From contig CM060062.1 of NCBI GenBank assembly GCA_030533445.1, forward strand, positions 4,565,456-4,629,455: DNA of 64,000 nucleotides. Direction: 5' to 3'. Below, in pieces: positions 36,563 through 50,335 of the stretch. The notes under the pieces are model-generated. The model had not been told where the DNA came from and made no database searches. It saw nothing but the letters and a program-made list of their open reading frames with translations. Every line of letters begins with the position of its first letter. The stretch's first letter is position 1. A program made the position numbers and the translations under genes. The stretch comes from Cyprinodon diabolis (lineage: Eukaryota > Chordata > Actinopteri > Cyprinodontiformes > Cyprinodontidae).

Positions 36563-37049
36563 GCCGGGCATACACTGTACGATTCAGACTTTCAGCCTGA
36601 TCGTGCGTCCTGCGCCGTGTAGTATACAGGGGGTAACAAGGGGCAATTAGCCTCTCACAACCATCTCCAGATCAGGAATCATAAGGTTGGGAGAAAATCA
36701 AACATTTTTTAAATTCAGTTGGCCCTTGTAAGGTGTTTGTGGACAAATTGTACTGTTGAAGCGGAGTTACGAGCAGATTTACCAGGACCTCAAACTTTCC
36801 CATGTGCAAACAAGAGAGTTCTTCTTCTTCCAGATTGACGAGTCTCACCAGCTCCATCTCTTGGCACTGAGTCCAACGTGTGGTTTTTCTACATACAATG
36901 AGAGCAGATAGATCACATCTGAGTGTCGGGTCGCACAGTGTGAGAACATACATCATGAGCAGTGAACTTTTAAACATTGCGATTTCGTCATACAGTTTGA
37001 GTTGTAGCTGCGTGCAAATATTAAAAATATTACCCAATGTATACCTGGC
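36563..37049. mobile_element. MITE with GCCGGGCATACA ends
   Basis: Left end GCCGGGCATACACTGTACGA and right end, on the other strand, GCCAGGTATACATTGGGTAA. About 487 bp, starting directly after the LINE tail. No target duplication is visible. hAT-like in style. Confidence 0.6.
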
Positions 37050-37740
37050 TTAAGGGAAATATTGGCATTGAACTTTGTTCTCAGAGCAGAAATAGGCTTA
37101 CAGCTCGGTACAACAAAATGTAAAACTTGTCCAAAGCATAATGTAGAAGTAGGTCAGCAGAAAATGAGCCAATGCCCAGGTGGCCAATATTACTGCTACA
37201 AGTATTACTCCTAAAGGTTTTATCCATTAGTCTGATAGTTAGCGCATTAGGTGGTCATCTTACTTGCAATTAAGGTGGATTCACAGGTGAATTCTGGGTC
37301 TTATTACATCTGATAAGTGGTGGGGACGTTTCATCTGGGTTTCAGACATTGTTACATGGTGTTTTACAGGCATCATCCCCACACAGGGACCGACCTACAA
37401 GGAGGAGGTAATGGGCTACATCAACGACCAGCTCACCTGTTGTATAATGCAGCTTTAAAGGAGTTACAACTTGTTATTTTACTTATACAATCCCTTTGGT
37501 ATTGTTTTCTAATTCAAGTTTAATCGTTTTTAAGAAGAAAAATCACAATGGGCTCATTTTGATGCCTTTTCACAAGCCTTTTTGTCTAAAATTGGTGAAC
37601 ACAAGAATTTGACATGAGTTTATGCACACTCATGTCGATGTAAAGTTAGTAACATCAGCAGTTAGCCATGCTTTGATTCCCATCATTTCCTAGTTTCCTA
37701 CACAATGGGTAAAAAGATTCACAAGCAGCAACAATTACCA

Positions 37741-38580
37741 ACTATATGTAGGTGAGTCCCTGGTTGTTGGCAGTGCCACCCATCCGTCCATCCGTCCGTT
37801 TGTCCGTCCAGTAAGGAGGGCTAGATATCCCTCTCACCTGCCCCCCAGCTCCTCTGGGGGAACCCCAAGGTGCTCCCAGGTCAGCAGAGAAACATAGTCC
37901 CTCCAGCGTGTCCTGGGTCTCCCCCTGGGCCTCCTCCTGGTGGGACGTGCCCGGAACACCTCACCAGGGAGACTTCCAGAAGGCATCCTAACCAGATGCC
38001 CGAGCCACCTCAACTGGCTCCTCTCGACGTGGAGGAGCAGTGGTTCTACTCTGAGTCCTCCCAGATGATTGAGCTCCTCACCCTCTCTAAGGGAGAGCCA
38101 AGACACACTATGGAGAAAACTAATTATCCGGGATCTCGTTCTTTTGGTCATGACCCAAAGCTCATGAGGGCAGGAACGTAGATCAACCGGTAAATCGAAA
38201 GCTTTGCCATAAGGTTCAGCTTTCTCTCTTCACCACAACAGACAGGGCACGCTTCACAGCAGATGGCCGCATCAGTCCGCCTGTTGATCTCCCACTCCAT
38301 CTTCCCCTCATTCGTGAACAAGACCCCAAGATACTTAAACTCCTCCACTAGGGGCATCACATCTTCCCCAACCCGGATATGGCACTCTACCCTTTTCCAG
38401 CTCAGGACCATGATCTCGGATTGCATTCTGGCCACTTCACACTCGGCTGCGAACTGCTCCAGTGAGAGCTGTAGAACACGCCCTGATGAAGCCAATAGAA
38501 CCACATCATCTGCAAATAACAGAGATGCAATCCTTATTAGGATTACGTTTCTGGCATTGCAACTTTTGGTGTAAAAGAGG
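37741..38580 (-). pseudogene. RTE/Rex-like LINE reverse transcriptase 3' fragment
   Basis: On the minus strand the copy enters at LLFADDVVLLASSG (FADD, the catalytic YxDD-type motif, codons at 38516-38505). It continues with SLEQFAAECEVARMQSEIMV, VEEFKYLGVLFTNEGKMEWE and, in a second frame after about 38150, VERSQLRWLGHLVRMPSGSL and RRPRGRPRTRWRDYVSLL. This order is typical of a common fish LINE. The frame change and the missing fingers/EN domain mean it is dead. It ends in a degenerate (GGAC)n/(GGAT)n tail at about 37785-37810. Confidence 0.8.
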
Positions 38581-40462
38581 TGGGAGTGGCATGCTAAGTT
38601 AGTACCCTTTCAAAATTAATGTCAATACAAAAAGAGGAGACTCTTATGGGTTTTTATGGATGGAACAAAAGCAGACAGTAAAATAATCCACTTTCATAAC
38701 CTGGAATGTGTAAATTAAAGCCCAGCTCAACAAATACATGTTACTGGGGAAAAGTCTGTTTCTGATTGATGTCTCCTTTATATGAGAGTTGGATGCAGCC
38801 CAAGAAGCCCGTAACAACATGCAAATATTTTATGCACATTTATGTCATGAATTTATTGTGGAAACACAGTGCTTAACAAACATATAAACTCCTTCTGAAA
38901 GAGTTATTTTACTCTCATTGGTGATTTTGAAGGACAAAAATAATGTGTTATCTGGAGATGGACTTTTTTACCATAAGGTAGAAAAGCAGATTTAGTGAGA
39001 TGGATTTGCTTCTCTCCTTCTTTTTAAGAATATAAATCCTTTAAGAACCTGTTTTAGAAGAACTTTTCCCACTGCTCCTTAATAGCTGAGATATGTTTAG
39101 TGCAGCACACAAAGGTGGTATAATTACTTAGTTTTTGTATATCTATAAAAAAAAACTTTTTATTTTCAAAGCCCAACTGGAGTTTTAAGCAGCAAACCAA
39201 ACGAGAACAATTAGAATAAGCTCTTTGGATGATGACAAAATAATCCTTTCATGATGTAGCCTCGGGGGTCAAATAAGCTAGAATAAAGGGAAAGAAATTG
39301 TACACAGAATATTTTCACACATCCTTTAATGACTCATTTTGCTCTGGCATTTAGTCTTATTTTAGGCTCCTGCAGGCGTAGTAACTAATGAAATCCTATC
39401 AAGCAATTGGTAGTGAAATCAGCGGGATGAGAGTATAATGGACTATAAGGAGGTGCATGATCTAACCCTTGATATGTTAGAAATGCTGTGCAGACAGGAA
39501 CTCGACTGGAAAATGGCTGTGAGGAATGACTCCTGGAAGCGTTGTCCTAGATGTAATGAGAGTGGAGCTCTGCAAGGACCTCATACCTCTGTGCAAAGAT
39601 TGAAGGTGAAAGCTGCACAGAGAGATACACCAGTAGTCAGATGAGATTTAACTCCAAAATTTCTTGTTTTGAAAAAGGAAAATATCTAGAAATATCTCAC
39701 TTTCTGTAGGTTTGTTTGTACCACAATTGTTAATATGTGGGCATTTCAACATGTTACAGAGAGTGGCCTTATTTTTCCAACAGATACTACATTGTGAGGA
39801 CCCACTGCTCCGTATGGTGCTCAAAGCCTGGAAAAAGTGTTATGAGTTAGAGGTTAGGTATGAATAGGGTCGGGCTTAGACACTAAAAATGAATAAACAA
39901 TGGCTTGACGGTAATGTGAAGGTCCTGGAAGTATAGAAAGATGTAATATGTGTGTGTGTGCATGGGAATGGGGGTGTGTGGAAGAGAAAGAGAACAATCA
40001 AGTCCCCATTTGCAGCTATAAATAACAAGAAGAGGATATTACATTTAGCTCTGCATGGGCACAGACATATTAAGGCCAGAACAAGCTCAATCTGTGGAGT
40101 TTATGATGCCCCTGTGCACCTAGTGTGATTGCTGCTTATTGAATGCAAGTCTACAGCAAGCAGTGATTGGATGAGCATACATAGAGCTATATAGATCACT
40201 TTTTAACATGTCCAGAAAGCATTCAGTACAACAGGCAACATGACACATTTGGCACTTATCTGCCTCTTACATTGTTTTATTTAAAAGTGAAACCCTCATT
40301 CTGAAAAGAATGGACAATAAAAAAAACAGCACATATATATTAATGTTCAGCTTAATGATTTTTTTCATTAATAAATTAGATTAAGCACATTTCCATCATC
40401 AGCATGAATGCTTTACATTGTGCTGTTAGAGTGTGCAGATGCCAAATCAGGTCCATGACAGG
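38581..40462. other. Intron sequence without recognised features
   Basis: Mostly AT-rich. A short TGTGTGTGTG patch lies near 39950. A 68-codon plus-strand frame at 39438-39644 has no recognised family. Confidence 0.4.
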
Positions 40463-40465
40463 TAA

Positions 40466-40868
40466 CCCCTGGCTCACACCGACTCCGGTCTTACTGTTGC
40501 GGTGCGGTGGGTGCGGCGCCGCAGTGATTCCAAGTCATTAAAAAGACGTAAACCTCTCTCACCGGCTGCTGAGCTGTCCGGCTGCGGTTACCGAGACACT
40601 CCGGCGCTGCAGAAAATTCCGCAAGAAAGCTATGCTTGCGGCGTGCCGGAGCCCTCCGCAACAAGCTCTCGCAAATATCCTTATTTGGGCCGTGTTATCG
40701 CGTGAAGTTACGTGAACTCAAGTGAACTTCTGTTAAATCTCCGGACCTGTTGCCGGAGCCGCAGAGCCGCACCGCACCGTAGTCAAAAGGGAGGTGTGAG
40801 AGGGGGTGTGCGGGAGTTGCGGTCTCCGTCGGGTCGGTAACCGCACCGGAGCCAGTGTGAGCAAGGGG
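40466..40868. mobile_element. PIF/Harbinger-type MITE, copy 2 (403 bp)
   Basis: Same length and orientation as the copy at 7452-7854 and differing at only a handful of bases by eye. Ends CCCCTGGCTCACACCGACTC and, on the other strand, CCCCTTGCTCACACTGGCTC. Flanked by TAA on both sides (40463-40465, 40869-40871). Confidence 0.88.
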
Positions 40869-41408
40869 TAACCCCTCCCAATCCAAAAGAGCTGACCAGC
40901 ATCTTGCTAACTGTGAGAGACATCCACAGCAAAGATTAAAACTATTTCTACCAACGGAACCAATTATTTTTGACTGTGATAATACCTTATAATGGATACA
41001 GTACACATTTATTACAAACTCAGTGGAAAGGTAGAGAAGCATCAAGTTTTAAAGGTATCTAATTTTTCTATTCCACTAGTTCATACAACTCCAGAGGATT
41101 GTGTTTTCTCTTTCTTGTTTCTCAGAGCATGAATGCTTCTAAAGTAAAAAAAAAAAGCGTTTGGAAAATGATAAAAGAATAAAGTATGAAGTTCCCCGTA
41201 GCAGTTAGCATTGCAGGAAGACGTATGTTTGTGAAGTTTGTGAAAATGACAGGACTGTCATCATTAAAGATCTGTTTTTAGAAAAGTTGCCTCCTGAGTT
41301 CTCAGCTGTCTACAGCAGGGTTGATGAGTCCAATAGATAGTTCCCACATGACATCATCCTTCCTCCATGCTGCCATTGGGATAGAACATGAACAATAATT
41401 CCAAAAAC

Positions 41409-41453
41409 GCCTTGTTTTTGCTTAGAAAACATTTTTCTAAGCAAAAACAAGGC
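41409..41453. repeat. Perfect palindrome, 21-bp arms, 3-nt spacer
   Basis: Arms 41409-41429 and 41433-41453 are exact reverse complements around CAT. The right arm is also the start of a dispersed repeat (next entry). Confidence 0.9.
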
Positions 41454-41600
41454 TTTGTTTGGGCTACTAAATAAAGCCTCGAACTCAACGTTATTTCTGA
41501 CATGTTGAATTGAAAAAGCTACCTGGATGGGAAGCGAAACGTCTTCAAACTTGGAAACAAAGTCCAGTGGATTGGTTTTTTAACTTTTTTGGAATGATTA
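41436..41600 (+). repeat. Dispersed repeat, copy 1 (also at 59322-59475)
   Basis: CTAAGCAAAAACAAGGCTTT, then GGGCTACT, TCTGACAT, CTGGATGGGAAGCRAAACRT and CTTCAAACTTGGAAACAAAG occur in the same order in both copies. A widespread fish repeat by my recognition. Family not assigned. Confidence 0.65.
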
Positions 41601-41689
41601 TGACCTGGATCACTGAGCACATTTAACTGTTTCAACAAATTCTACAGTAGCAAGCTTTAAAAATGTTACCCTGCAAGCTGAGTTTTGCT

Positions 41690-42300
41690 GAGTCAAACTG
41701 AGTTTTTGTCAACCTGAGTCTTAACTTTGTTTTTGTCTTTGCCTCTCAGCAGGAAGTCATCCTGTAAACTGGATTTTTTCAGACCTTCTCTCTTTGGAAG
41801 TATCAACTGAGCTTCTAACTGAGCTGCGGTTCAAACAGGAGGTTTGGATCCACTTTCCCCAAGAGGTCATTTGAGCTTCACACTGAGCAAAGGTTTCATC
41901 TGCACCACAGCCCGTTCAAGTACCGCAGGAAATCTGAGTGGCATTCAGCTTCTCCTTTCACCAAGGAACAACCGCAGTCGGAGTAAACCCTGTCCGCCCA
42001 ACACCAAACAAGACAATCACTGGAACATTCCACATGACTGGATTCCATAAAGGACACTTTTTTCTGGAGAAGTGAGTCTGCAACCTATTCCTCCAATTCA
42101 AGCCAGAGATTCTAATTTCCCACTGAGCCTGAATTAACCACAGTGTCTTCCCCTCACCTTTCAGTTCTGGTTTAGCAGTGTTCTGAGCAGCACTGGACTA
42201 ATTTCATTCTACTGATAAACCTGTTAAACTTTTCCTTGGTCTCTCTGTTTGGTCTTCTGCATTTTGGGTCAGACCTTTATTTAAATCATGACATATATTG
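41690..42300 (+). repeat. Possible retroelement 3' end or solo LTR-like piece
   Basis: Text such as GGTTTAGCAGTGTTCTGAGC then CTGATAAACCTGTTAAACTT and TCTCTGTTTGGTCTTCTGCA resembles the polyadenylation end of a fish retroelement. I could not find paired ends, a primer site or any coding remnant, so this is only a suspicion. Confidence 0.3.
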
Positions 42301-43812
42301 GTTACTTAAATGGGAAAACATCACCTTGCATTTTCCATTTGTCCACCTCACACACATCTATACTAATAACCGCCATCTTTGCTTCGTACCTACTGTCCAG
42401 TAGAACTGATTATATGAACTTCATCTTGGCCTAATTTTGTTTCCCAACCAAGAATTACCGAATTATCCTCATTATATTAATGATACACCTGAGTGAAGGA
42501 CTATCAGCCAACATTATAACTGACTGTCTGGAGCAGAATGAGGAACTATTGTGTCACGCTTGTCTCAGCAGTATGTCCTGCAGCTCTTTGTTGATATGAA
42601 AAATGGCTTATAAAGAAGAGAAAGTGACAAATGTGGAAGAGACGTTGATTCTTTCCTTACTAAGTTAGAAGTTGTGCAATGATTTTGATTCATTGTTCTG
42701 AAAATATGTAGCTGTGACGAAAACTAAGCTTCTGTTCTACTAATATTTTAAATGTAACAATTTGCGACCTGTTGAGCTTCTGTATTGGGAATAAACAATT
42801 GAGAAACATTTTAGGGAAGAAATAGAAGTTCATGACAAAATGGAGGATATTAAAATAAAACGGACATTCAATATCTATAAAGAATGTATGTTTATTAAGA
42901 AGATGATGGGGAAAGTTGGGTTTGTTAAAAATAATACTCTTCAAATGATATTTGGGCCGTTTCATATTTTTAGGGAAACGTAGGAAGTGGTTGGCAGAAT
43001 GTCTGGTAAACCACCAAGGTATGTCTAACCTGTGCTATGAGTTTTGATCTTCAAAAGATGAGTTCCTTGTTTTCTGGAAATGTTAAAAGGGACTCATGCT
43101 CATCCTGAATGCATTGGCTCACAGATCCGCACTCCAATGCTCCAAGGAGACAGGTAGAGGCCTGGGATGCCACCCAAAAGATTCTATAGTTTTCAGGGGT
43201 TAGAATAAAAATACATCACCAGAAGAAGACTGATGAGACCATATCCTCAGACAGAAAGAAGAAGGAAGTCATGTCAGTCCAGGGGATGAAGATATTATGA
43301 TTTTCAGGCTTAAGTATAAGAGAAATTGAAGTTAAAGAAACAGAAGCTAAAGTTTCAGAGTTGATGAATTTGTGAGTAAACATCCTTAGACTGATACTGG
43401 ATGTGTGGATGCAAAGCTTCTGTTGTCAAGGCAACTGATAACAGCTAACACAGCTAAGTCACAGCAAACAACTGCTAACCAACAGGCCATGACCCACTAT
43501 TGCAAAAAGGCTAATTCTTGTATGTTAGCAAGGATGGTAACCACAGGCCAGGACCACGCAACAAATCTTATACATTCGTTTTGGGTCATACTCTCAGCTG
43601 CTCTCTATAAGATGACCGACCAACAGACATATGAATCAATGGTATAAGTTACATTGCCATCATGTGGTCTGGAAAAGATGATCCTTTCCGCTTGTAAAGT
43701 GCAAATTACCAGCGCATTGTGTTCAAGTGTTTTTCTTGTGGTAAAGAAAAGGAACATGGTTCATCTACAACTTACTTGGGCAAGACAGTTATATGGTCAA
43801 CTCCTGGTTCCA
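42301..43812. other. Intron sequence without recognised features
   Basis: No element ends, exons or protein similarity recognised. Confidence 0.35.
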
Positions 43813-43814
43813 CT

Positions 43815-44035
43815 AAAAAAACAAAAAAAATGTTTCCAGCTTTTTTGTCATTGCACTGTCACAAGTACAGAGCAATGAAAGCAACTCTCTGCCATTATGC
43901 GGTGTCCAGTATGGGGTTAAATGTCTTTGCTCAGGGACCTGGAGAGGCAGTCTGTGGGAGTGGGGCTGCAACACAGGACCTCTGGATTCCAAGCGCAATG
44001 TCCTAACCACTAGACCGGCACTCCGCCACTAAATC
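43815..44035 (-). repeat. tRNA-derived SINE, degraded
   Basis: On the minus strand it starts near 44030 with AGTGCCGGTCTAGTGGTTAG, an A-box-like head. TTGGAATCCAGAGGTCCTGT and GCAGCCCCACTCC follow, a damaged B-box region. A body rich in CCTGAGCAAAGACATTTAAC comes next. It lacks the pairing of a real tRNA. Confidence 0.55.
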
Positions 44036-46193
44036 ATTCACCCACTGGGGTACAACGATTCTGAACCCTTGCTGCCCCCAGTGGGGATGGTGGACTGCTG
44101 CCGGGTTCCTTTTTGACACTGTGGTACTGGAGGAAAGCTTCACTCTGCTTCAGGCTTCAGTCTGGGTCTTATCTTCAGCTCAGCAACTTGGAAACTCAGA
44201 ATCAGTTCAATACAGCACCTGTAAAATCTTAATTTTTGGTTCACTTGTAGAGCTACTCACTCACAGGATGAGGTGGCTCACAGGGCAGGAGTCAGCTAAC
44301 TATCAAGAAGATTTTTTGTAGCCATGACAACAGTAGCAATCAAAAGGTTTTAAGAAGTAATTAACAGATAAAGCTTTTACTGTGGTTTTCCCATTTCAAA
44401 TTAGTTTTTTGCCTAATATTTCCTTGTAAATGATAACGGTTATTGTTGCACTACAAGCATTTATTCCATGTAAAAATATACATGAAAGAGTCTTTCTATA
44501 TATAACACTGCTATGCAAAATTAACATTTACATTTTGTAGATTTAACAGATTTTTTATGTGATTCTGCTGTGATTTTACTCACTGTAAATGAAATGACAT
44601 CATTTTTTAACACGGTTAATTACGGCGCATCAGTAATTTTCCCAGGAAAACTCAGGTAAGCACAGCTGCCAGGGTTTTTCTGTAAAAACTACACTTTTTT
44701 TTACAATGTGGTTTTCATGTTATTTTCTGAGGTTCAACTCCACCGTGTCCCATGAATCCAAGATGAAAAAAGTTCAAGGCTTTTAGTGTTTGAACATCGA
44801 TGGGCAATGAGGCTGCACAACAAGCAAGACATACAATCACTGCTAAGATCGGCTGGAAGACAGCTAATTATTTAACAGAAAAGCACAAAGTACAGGTCCT
44901 AAGAACTAGCTCAATATAAGGACTCGGACTGCAACCAAGTAGTCCCTCATTATTATGAGTTATTATGTTTAATTTTTATTGTGATCGTGGTTGAATATTA
45001 ATATACTGTATGGTGCCGATCTACCTCAACGATACAGTATAGATATACTGGATATTCAAAGCTTTATGATTGTCTCCTTAATCTCATAATGAAACATCAC
45101 ATGTTAGAAAATCAAAATGTTATATCTAGAACAACTTGTCTATCCTTTTGCAGAGATTTTTTAACTGCCTGAAGCTTCCATTTAATGCAATGAGCTCAAG
45201 CAGCTGGTAAACAGATTAACTTACCTAATACCAGTTAGTGTTTTAAAGCAACACAGCAAAATGTTTCTGGGAGAGAAATATTTAGTTGTGCTTTAAAGGA
45301 CACAGTTAATTTTACTTTAGAGTAAATTGCTTAAAAAAAGAGGGAATCATTTCACCAATGTCTGAAAAGGTTTGCATGTACACCCACAGTTCCTCTGTGG
45401 AGATAAGGACATCCATAAGCCAACAAATAAAAAACAACAGGACAATCCTGCTGCCCACACTGGAAAAAGCAAAGTGAGAGAAGCTTCCTTATGCCTTGTC
45501 TCTTTCTAATCCTTGTTGACACCGAAAAATGACAGGACAGCATATTTTCCAACCCATTTATAGAGAGAGGGAAGTTGGGAAGATGTTATTAGGGCTGTGT
45601 TATTTTTGTGATGTCAAAACATTTTTTTTTTATTAAAATACAAAATACTCTTTTGATTATACTTTATTTAAAGAAAATCCTCATTGAGCAAACTGTTGGT
45701 GTATCTTTGGCATAAATATTCTGCTTCCGCCTCTCTCTCAGCTCCTGCTGTAATTCCCCCCATCAAAAGTTGGAGCCATTCCTTTCGGATGCTGCTCCAC
45801 ACCCTGTCACACAATGTCATGCTTGTGACATTCAAAAATACAGATGGAATAGAAACGTTCTTTATCGTTTCACAGGGATCATTTCTGCTACGGCAACAAA
45901 GTGAAACAAAACAGAAGCATGCAGACGAGATATGAATTATATATAAAATAAAACCATAAGACATGATATAAGGCTTGTCTCTCAACCACCAACCTAAAAT
46001 AGTCTCATGTTTCTGCTTTTATGTTATGACAAAAATGTAAGCATTTATACCTAAAACCAAGTCATTGTAGCAGGATTTATGCACTGCAGCATATTTAGCT
46101 GTTAAGATCATTCCATGACCAACACCTGTTCCTAGAGCCAATAAACAGCAGCAGAATATCAACCAAAACCCATATTTGTTGTTAAATTGGATA
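44036..46193. other. Intron sequence without recognised features
   Basis: AT-rich. Minus-strand frames at 45352-45552 and 45668-45985 have no recognised family. Confidence 0.35.
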
Positions 46194-46201
46194 CTCATTC
46201 T

Positions 46202-47051
46202 CAGGGGGGATTTACCATTAGGCAATACTAGGCAGTTGACTAGGGCACCAAGTTCCTGGTGCTGCCATAAAACTGTTTACATGTATGGTTAATAGAACTA
46301 TTCCATCAGAACTCTTATAATATTGAGTGTGTCTCAGCCCAACCCCCCCCCCCCCCCTTCAGTGTCCACCATATTGGATCAGTCTGTTTGCTGCACATGT
46401 TCAGAAAGGTCCAAACAGACAGCAGCAAACCATTTGAAAACAAACGATGGAAAGAGCAGTGTTGCCAACTTAGAGCTTTTGTCACTATATTTAGCCACTT
46501 TCAGACCCCTCTAGCACTTTGATTTCAAAAAAGCACCTAGTACCAAATCTAGTAACCTTTTTTCTGCTACTGGAGACTTTGGCGACAACATCTAAAAGCA
46601 GCGAACTCTGCTCTCCAGAGCAAGTAGATTGGTAACCCCGCCTCCTGCTCTCCTCTATCTTGTCTGCTGTCATGATTCATGCAGCTATTATTTCATCCAA
46701 ATGAAAAATGGAGAACAGATAAGCAGATCATGGCTTGTCTACAGTGAAAAGAAGGACTGGGTTATTTACTTTGGCTTTTTTGGAAACACAGGAAGGAGCA
46801 ATCAGCTAAGTGAGCTTAGTGCTTTCATTCCTTTAGAGACAGCATGAAAAGTCAGTTGAATACAAAATAGAGAGGAAAACAACATGAAAAGGGACAAGAA
46901 GAGAGGGACAAAAAACCTAGAACAGATAATGTATGTCTATTCTATTGAAATTTCTGTATCTGTATAAGCTGTATTATGTGTTGTCTTCTCAATTCAGAGG
47001 GCACCCTGCCTGTTTTTGCCTAGGGCCCCAAATTTCCTAAATCCGCCCCTG
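46202..47051. mobile_element. hAT-type element, 0.9-kb family, copy 2
   Basis: 850 bp, same family and orientation as 31407-32317. Left end CAGGGGGGATTTACC. Right end on the other strand CAGGGGCGGATTTAGG. Flanks CTCATTCT (46194-46201) and CTCATCCT (47052-47059) match at 7 of 8. A run of C near 46343-46358 is copy-specific. About 60 bp shorter than copy 1, through several small deletions. Confidence 0.88.
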
Positions 47052-47059
47052 CTCATCCT

Positions 47060-50000
47060 CCCTGGAAGAGAGCTGGACCATCACATGGAGTCAAAAACCA
47101 TCCATCCATGCCAAATTGTGAAAGCACGGCACAGATGATGCTAAAACTCTTTGATCTTTCCTTCGAACCTGCATGCTCAGGGCTATGATTGCCGATGGTT
47201 AGTGTGTCTGCTAGAGCAAAATTTCTACAAGAATTTACTTCCTGTATTTGAGTTTGTATCAGTCTGCACACGTCATGCTTGGTTAGTTTATCTTTTGAAC
47301 TCTGGAAACAATAATCTGCTAAAAGGAAAGGGAGGACATTTTGATATATTTAGCTCTCATTTATTACATGCTTTATAGCTTTTTTGGTAAAAATATCAAA
47401 GTCTTCATAATTACAAAGGCAAACGGGGGTTTTTACATTTTGAATGCTCATATAGTATTAATTATCCAAAACACTTGCGTGACTGGACTCAGACGGAGGC
47501 TGAGAACATTTAGACATGCAATGCTCCAGGTTCCCTAAAATATAAAATGCCATGACAGATAAACGTTATCAATAAAACCAAGTCCAGGACCATCAGACCA
47601 TCAAACGTTATCTACAATTCTTTATTTGACATCCAACTTGTAGTAAGAATACAGACATTTTGAAGGATAGATCACCAGGTAAGGTAGGAAGCTGCACATT
47701 GATTTGATCAGTGACATTCACACTATCGGGAATTCAGAGAGCCCAAGAGTGAAAAGAAGGAACAGAGCTAAAACAGACTAAATAAATGTAAAATCAGAAA
47801 GCCCCACGTAAATGCTGGAAACCTTCTAAACTAGTCATACAAAAGCAAACAATGACATAAAAACACCAAGCAGATAAAAATCTAATCCATAAAAAAATAA
47901 AAATACAATACAATAAAATATAAATAAATTAAATGTGTTAATTATTAAATTACATTTTATTAAATTTGAACGTGCAGATTGGGTCTTCAAAGAAGGTGCA
48001 AAGTTATTTGTGTTTGCAGTTCAGCAGACAGAGTGTGAAAATTGTTTTTTGTTTCTTTTTCTTCATCAATGCATCATATTTTAGTACTTCTGAAGGCAGT
48101 TATAAACTGACATGTAAAAATATCTGTGGTTATTCTTTCCACAAAGGATTTTTTTTTTTACAATGTCAGACAATGGATTTAGATTCTATGTGCATGTAAA
48201 CACATTTCTGATAGGAAAAGTAAAAATAGTAGAGTCATATTAATAAAGAAAAATGTCTATACAGCTTGTCATAAATAAATGCAGTGGGATGGCAGCCCAG
48301 CTTTATACAATTAAACCAAACCAAAAAAAAAACTGACTGGCATGTTTAGAAAACAATAAAACATGTAAGCAGCATAGGCGGCTCTTATGTCAATCAGCAG
48401 ACATAAAAAAACTTTTCTGTGTTTTATGGTATCTATTTTTTATATTCAACTTCACATTTTATTTTTAACATTTTATTCGTTTTAACTTTTTTTTCATAGC
48501 ACTTTAAGATAGGTTACATATTTCAGCAGCACAATAAATATCCCTTTTTAATTACTTTCTTTATCATTATAACCTCCATCTCTATGGCTTTGAACCTCAT
48601 CTTTCTTTTACAGCCACTCTCAAACTCTTGGTAGATCACCCTCAACATTTACCACACGTACTAAAATAAAATACATATTCAACTCAGATCCTCTTATTCT
48701 CAATCTTTAAATGTCAGGACCTAAGTTTTGATTTATATTGACAGAATTTAACAAAAATTCAGGGTAATCTACGGTTTACAACAACAAGATGAGCTTTGAG
48801 ATCAGGTGCACTGTCAGATCTGTAGGTAAGAACTGCTATGTATCATCATCAAAAAAGGAAACATGATGGTTTTATATCGGTTAGTCAAAAATTTAGAGGT
48901 TAGAAAGGAGCCAAAATCTTAACAATGAAGTTCATCACAGCTCAACCAAACCTTTCACATTATGTCGAACTGAATGTAAAGGTTATTTTGTATGAATGAC
49001 CACATTCAAATAAATAAAAATGAGAACTCTATCCCAAATCAGGAGAAATCCTGACACACAAGAGGTTTATTTATATATTTTCACTAAATGTTTTCTCTAA
49101 TTATATACATCAGGATTTCCAAAGCATCTGCATCAGTGTTTAAAATGCTGCTTTTATTAAACCTGTACATTGTTACATCTGTATGAGGGAGTCGTTTTCT
49201 TCATATATTTAGGAGGACCATCAAAGCGTGGGGATTAAAAATGCCCACCGGAGATTGTTCAGGAGTGTAATAGAATTTACCTTCTGAAATAGGGAAGCTT
49301 AGAGAAGAGGAAGCTGCAGAGAAGCTAGACCAAGAGAGGATATATTGCCTTGGACTGAAAGCTTTGCTTAATTGATTTTATCTGATTTTCCCCTTATTGC
49401 ATGCCGGTTATCTTGAATGCTATTTTCTGTCTCACACCTACAGAAATTGTAACCACTGATCTCATACTGTATAACTTGAGTAATGGGATAAACAAATGTC
49501 TCGTCTCATCTTTGAATCCTTCACTTTCAATAGTTTTCTGATGTAAGACTGCCGTTCAAATGAATGGGAGACAGCTAGGGCACAGATTCACCTTTTAAGA
49601 TGAACATCTTATAAAAAGTTTCCAAGCTAGATAATGTTGCTCAAAAGAAATTTTCTTTACTGATGATTTTTCTACAACTGCCTTTCTCGGAATGCATGGT
49701 CGCACCCCCACCTTCTTCTCAGGTATGTGTAAACAAGGAATAAAGAGAACAATTCCATACTTCTCCATTACTTATGAAGGAAAGAAAAAAAATCTTTTCA
49801 CTAAAGTAAAGAATCACAACAGGACTGCTACAGGGCAGCTAAACTGGCCAATTAACAAGTCAACCGTACGGCTCCCAGTTGATAAAATGAGTAATGTTAC
49901 TTTGCATAGTGGTCATTCCTCCCTTTATAGGAACCAATCAATCTTAGTTGTGTTTTGTTCAATTCTTCGATGAAAATGATCACAATATCATTGAAAAAAA

Positions 50001-50202
50001 TTCAAGACTTAGATTTCATCTTGACAACTTTAGACTAAAAACTGACTGTGACATCTTTCACTTGTTTGTTTTCTCTCCCCATATATGCATATAAAACTAT
50101 AAATAAATGAAATATAAAATATTTAAACTTTAACAATATTAAAATAATCATTTTAATAATAATAATCACTCTCCTTCATATTGGAGGAGAGTGTAAATTG
50201 GA
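47060..50202. other. Intron sequence without recognised features
   Basis: Long AT-rich stretch. No exons, element ends or protein remnants were recognised by eye. It is the largest unexplained block in the plch2 intron. Confidence 0.35.
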
Positions 50203-50206
50203 CTCC

Positions 50207-50239
50207 ATACTTGAACTCCAATTGGAGGAGTTCAAGTAT
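50207..50239. repeat. Perfect palindrome, 13-bp arms, 7-nt spacer
   Basis: ATACTTGAACTCC (50207-50219) and its exact reverse complement (50227-50239). It marks the left edge of the LINE fragment. Confidence 0.85.
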
Positions 50240-50335
50240 ATTTTGGCTCGACTGAAGGGTGTTTGGAGGGCGAGATCAATAGAAAGATCGGTGTGGCTGC
50301 CTCTAGGATGCAGACACTATACCGGTCTGTTGAAT

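Noticed and set aside
43966..44030. Possible tRNA gene on the minus strand
   Set aside because: The B box is damaged and the sequence runs into a SINE-like body. No cloverleaf can be drawn.
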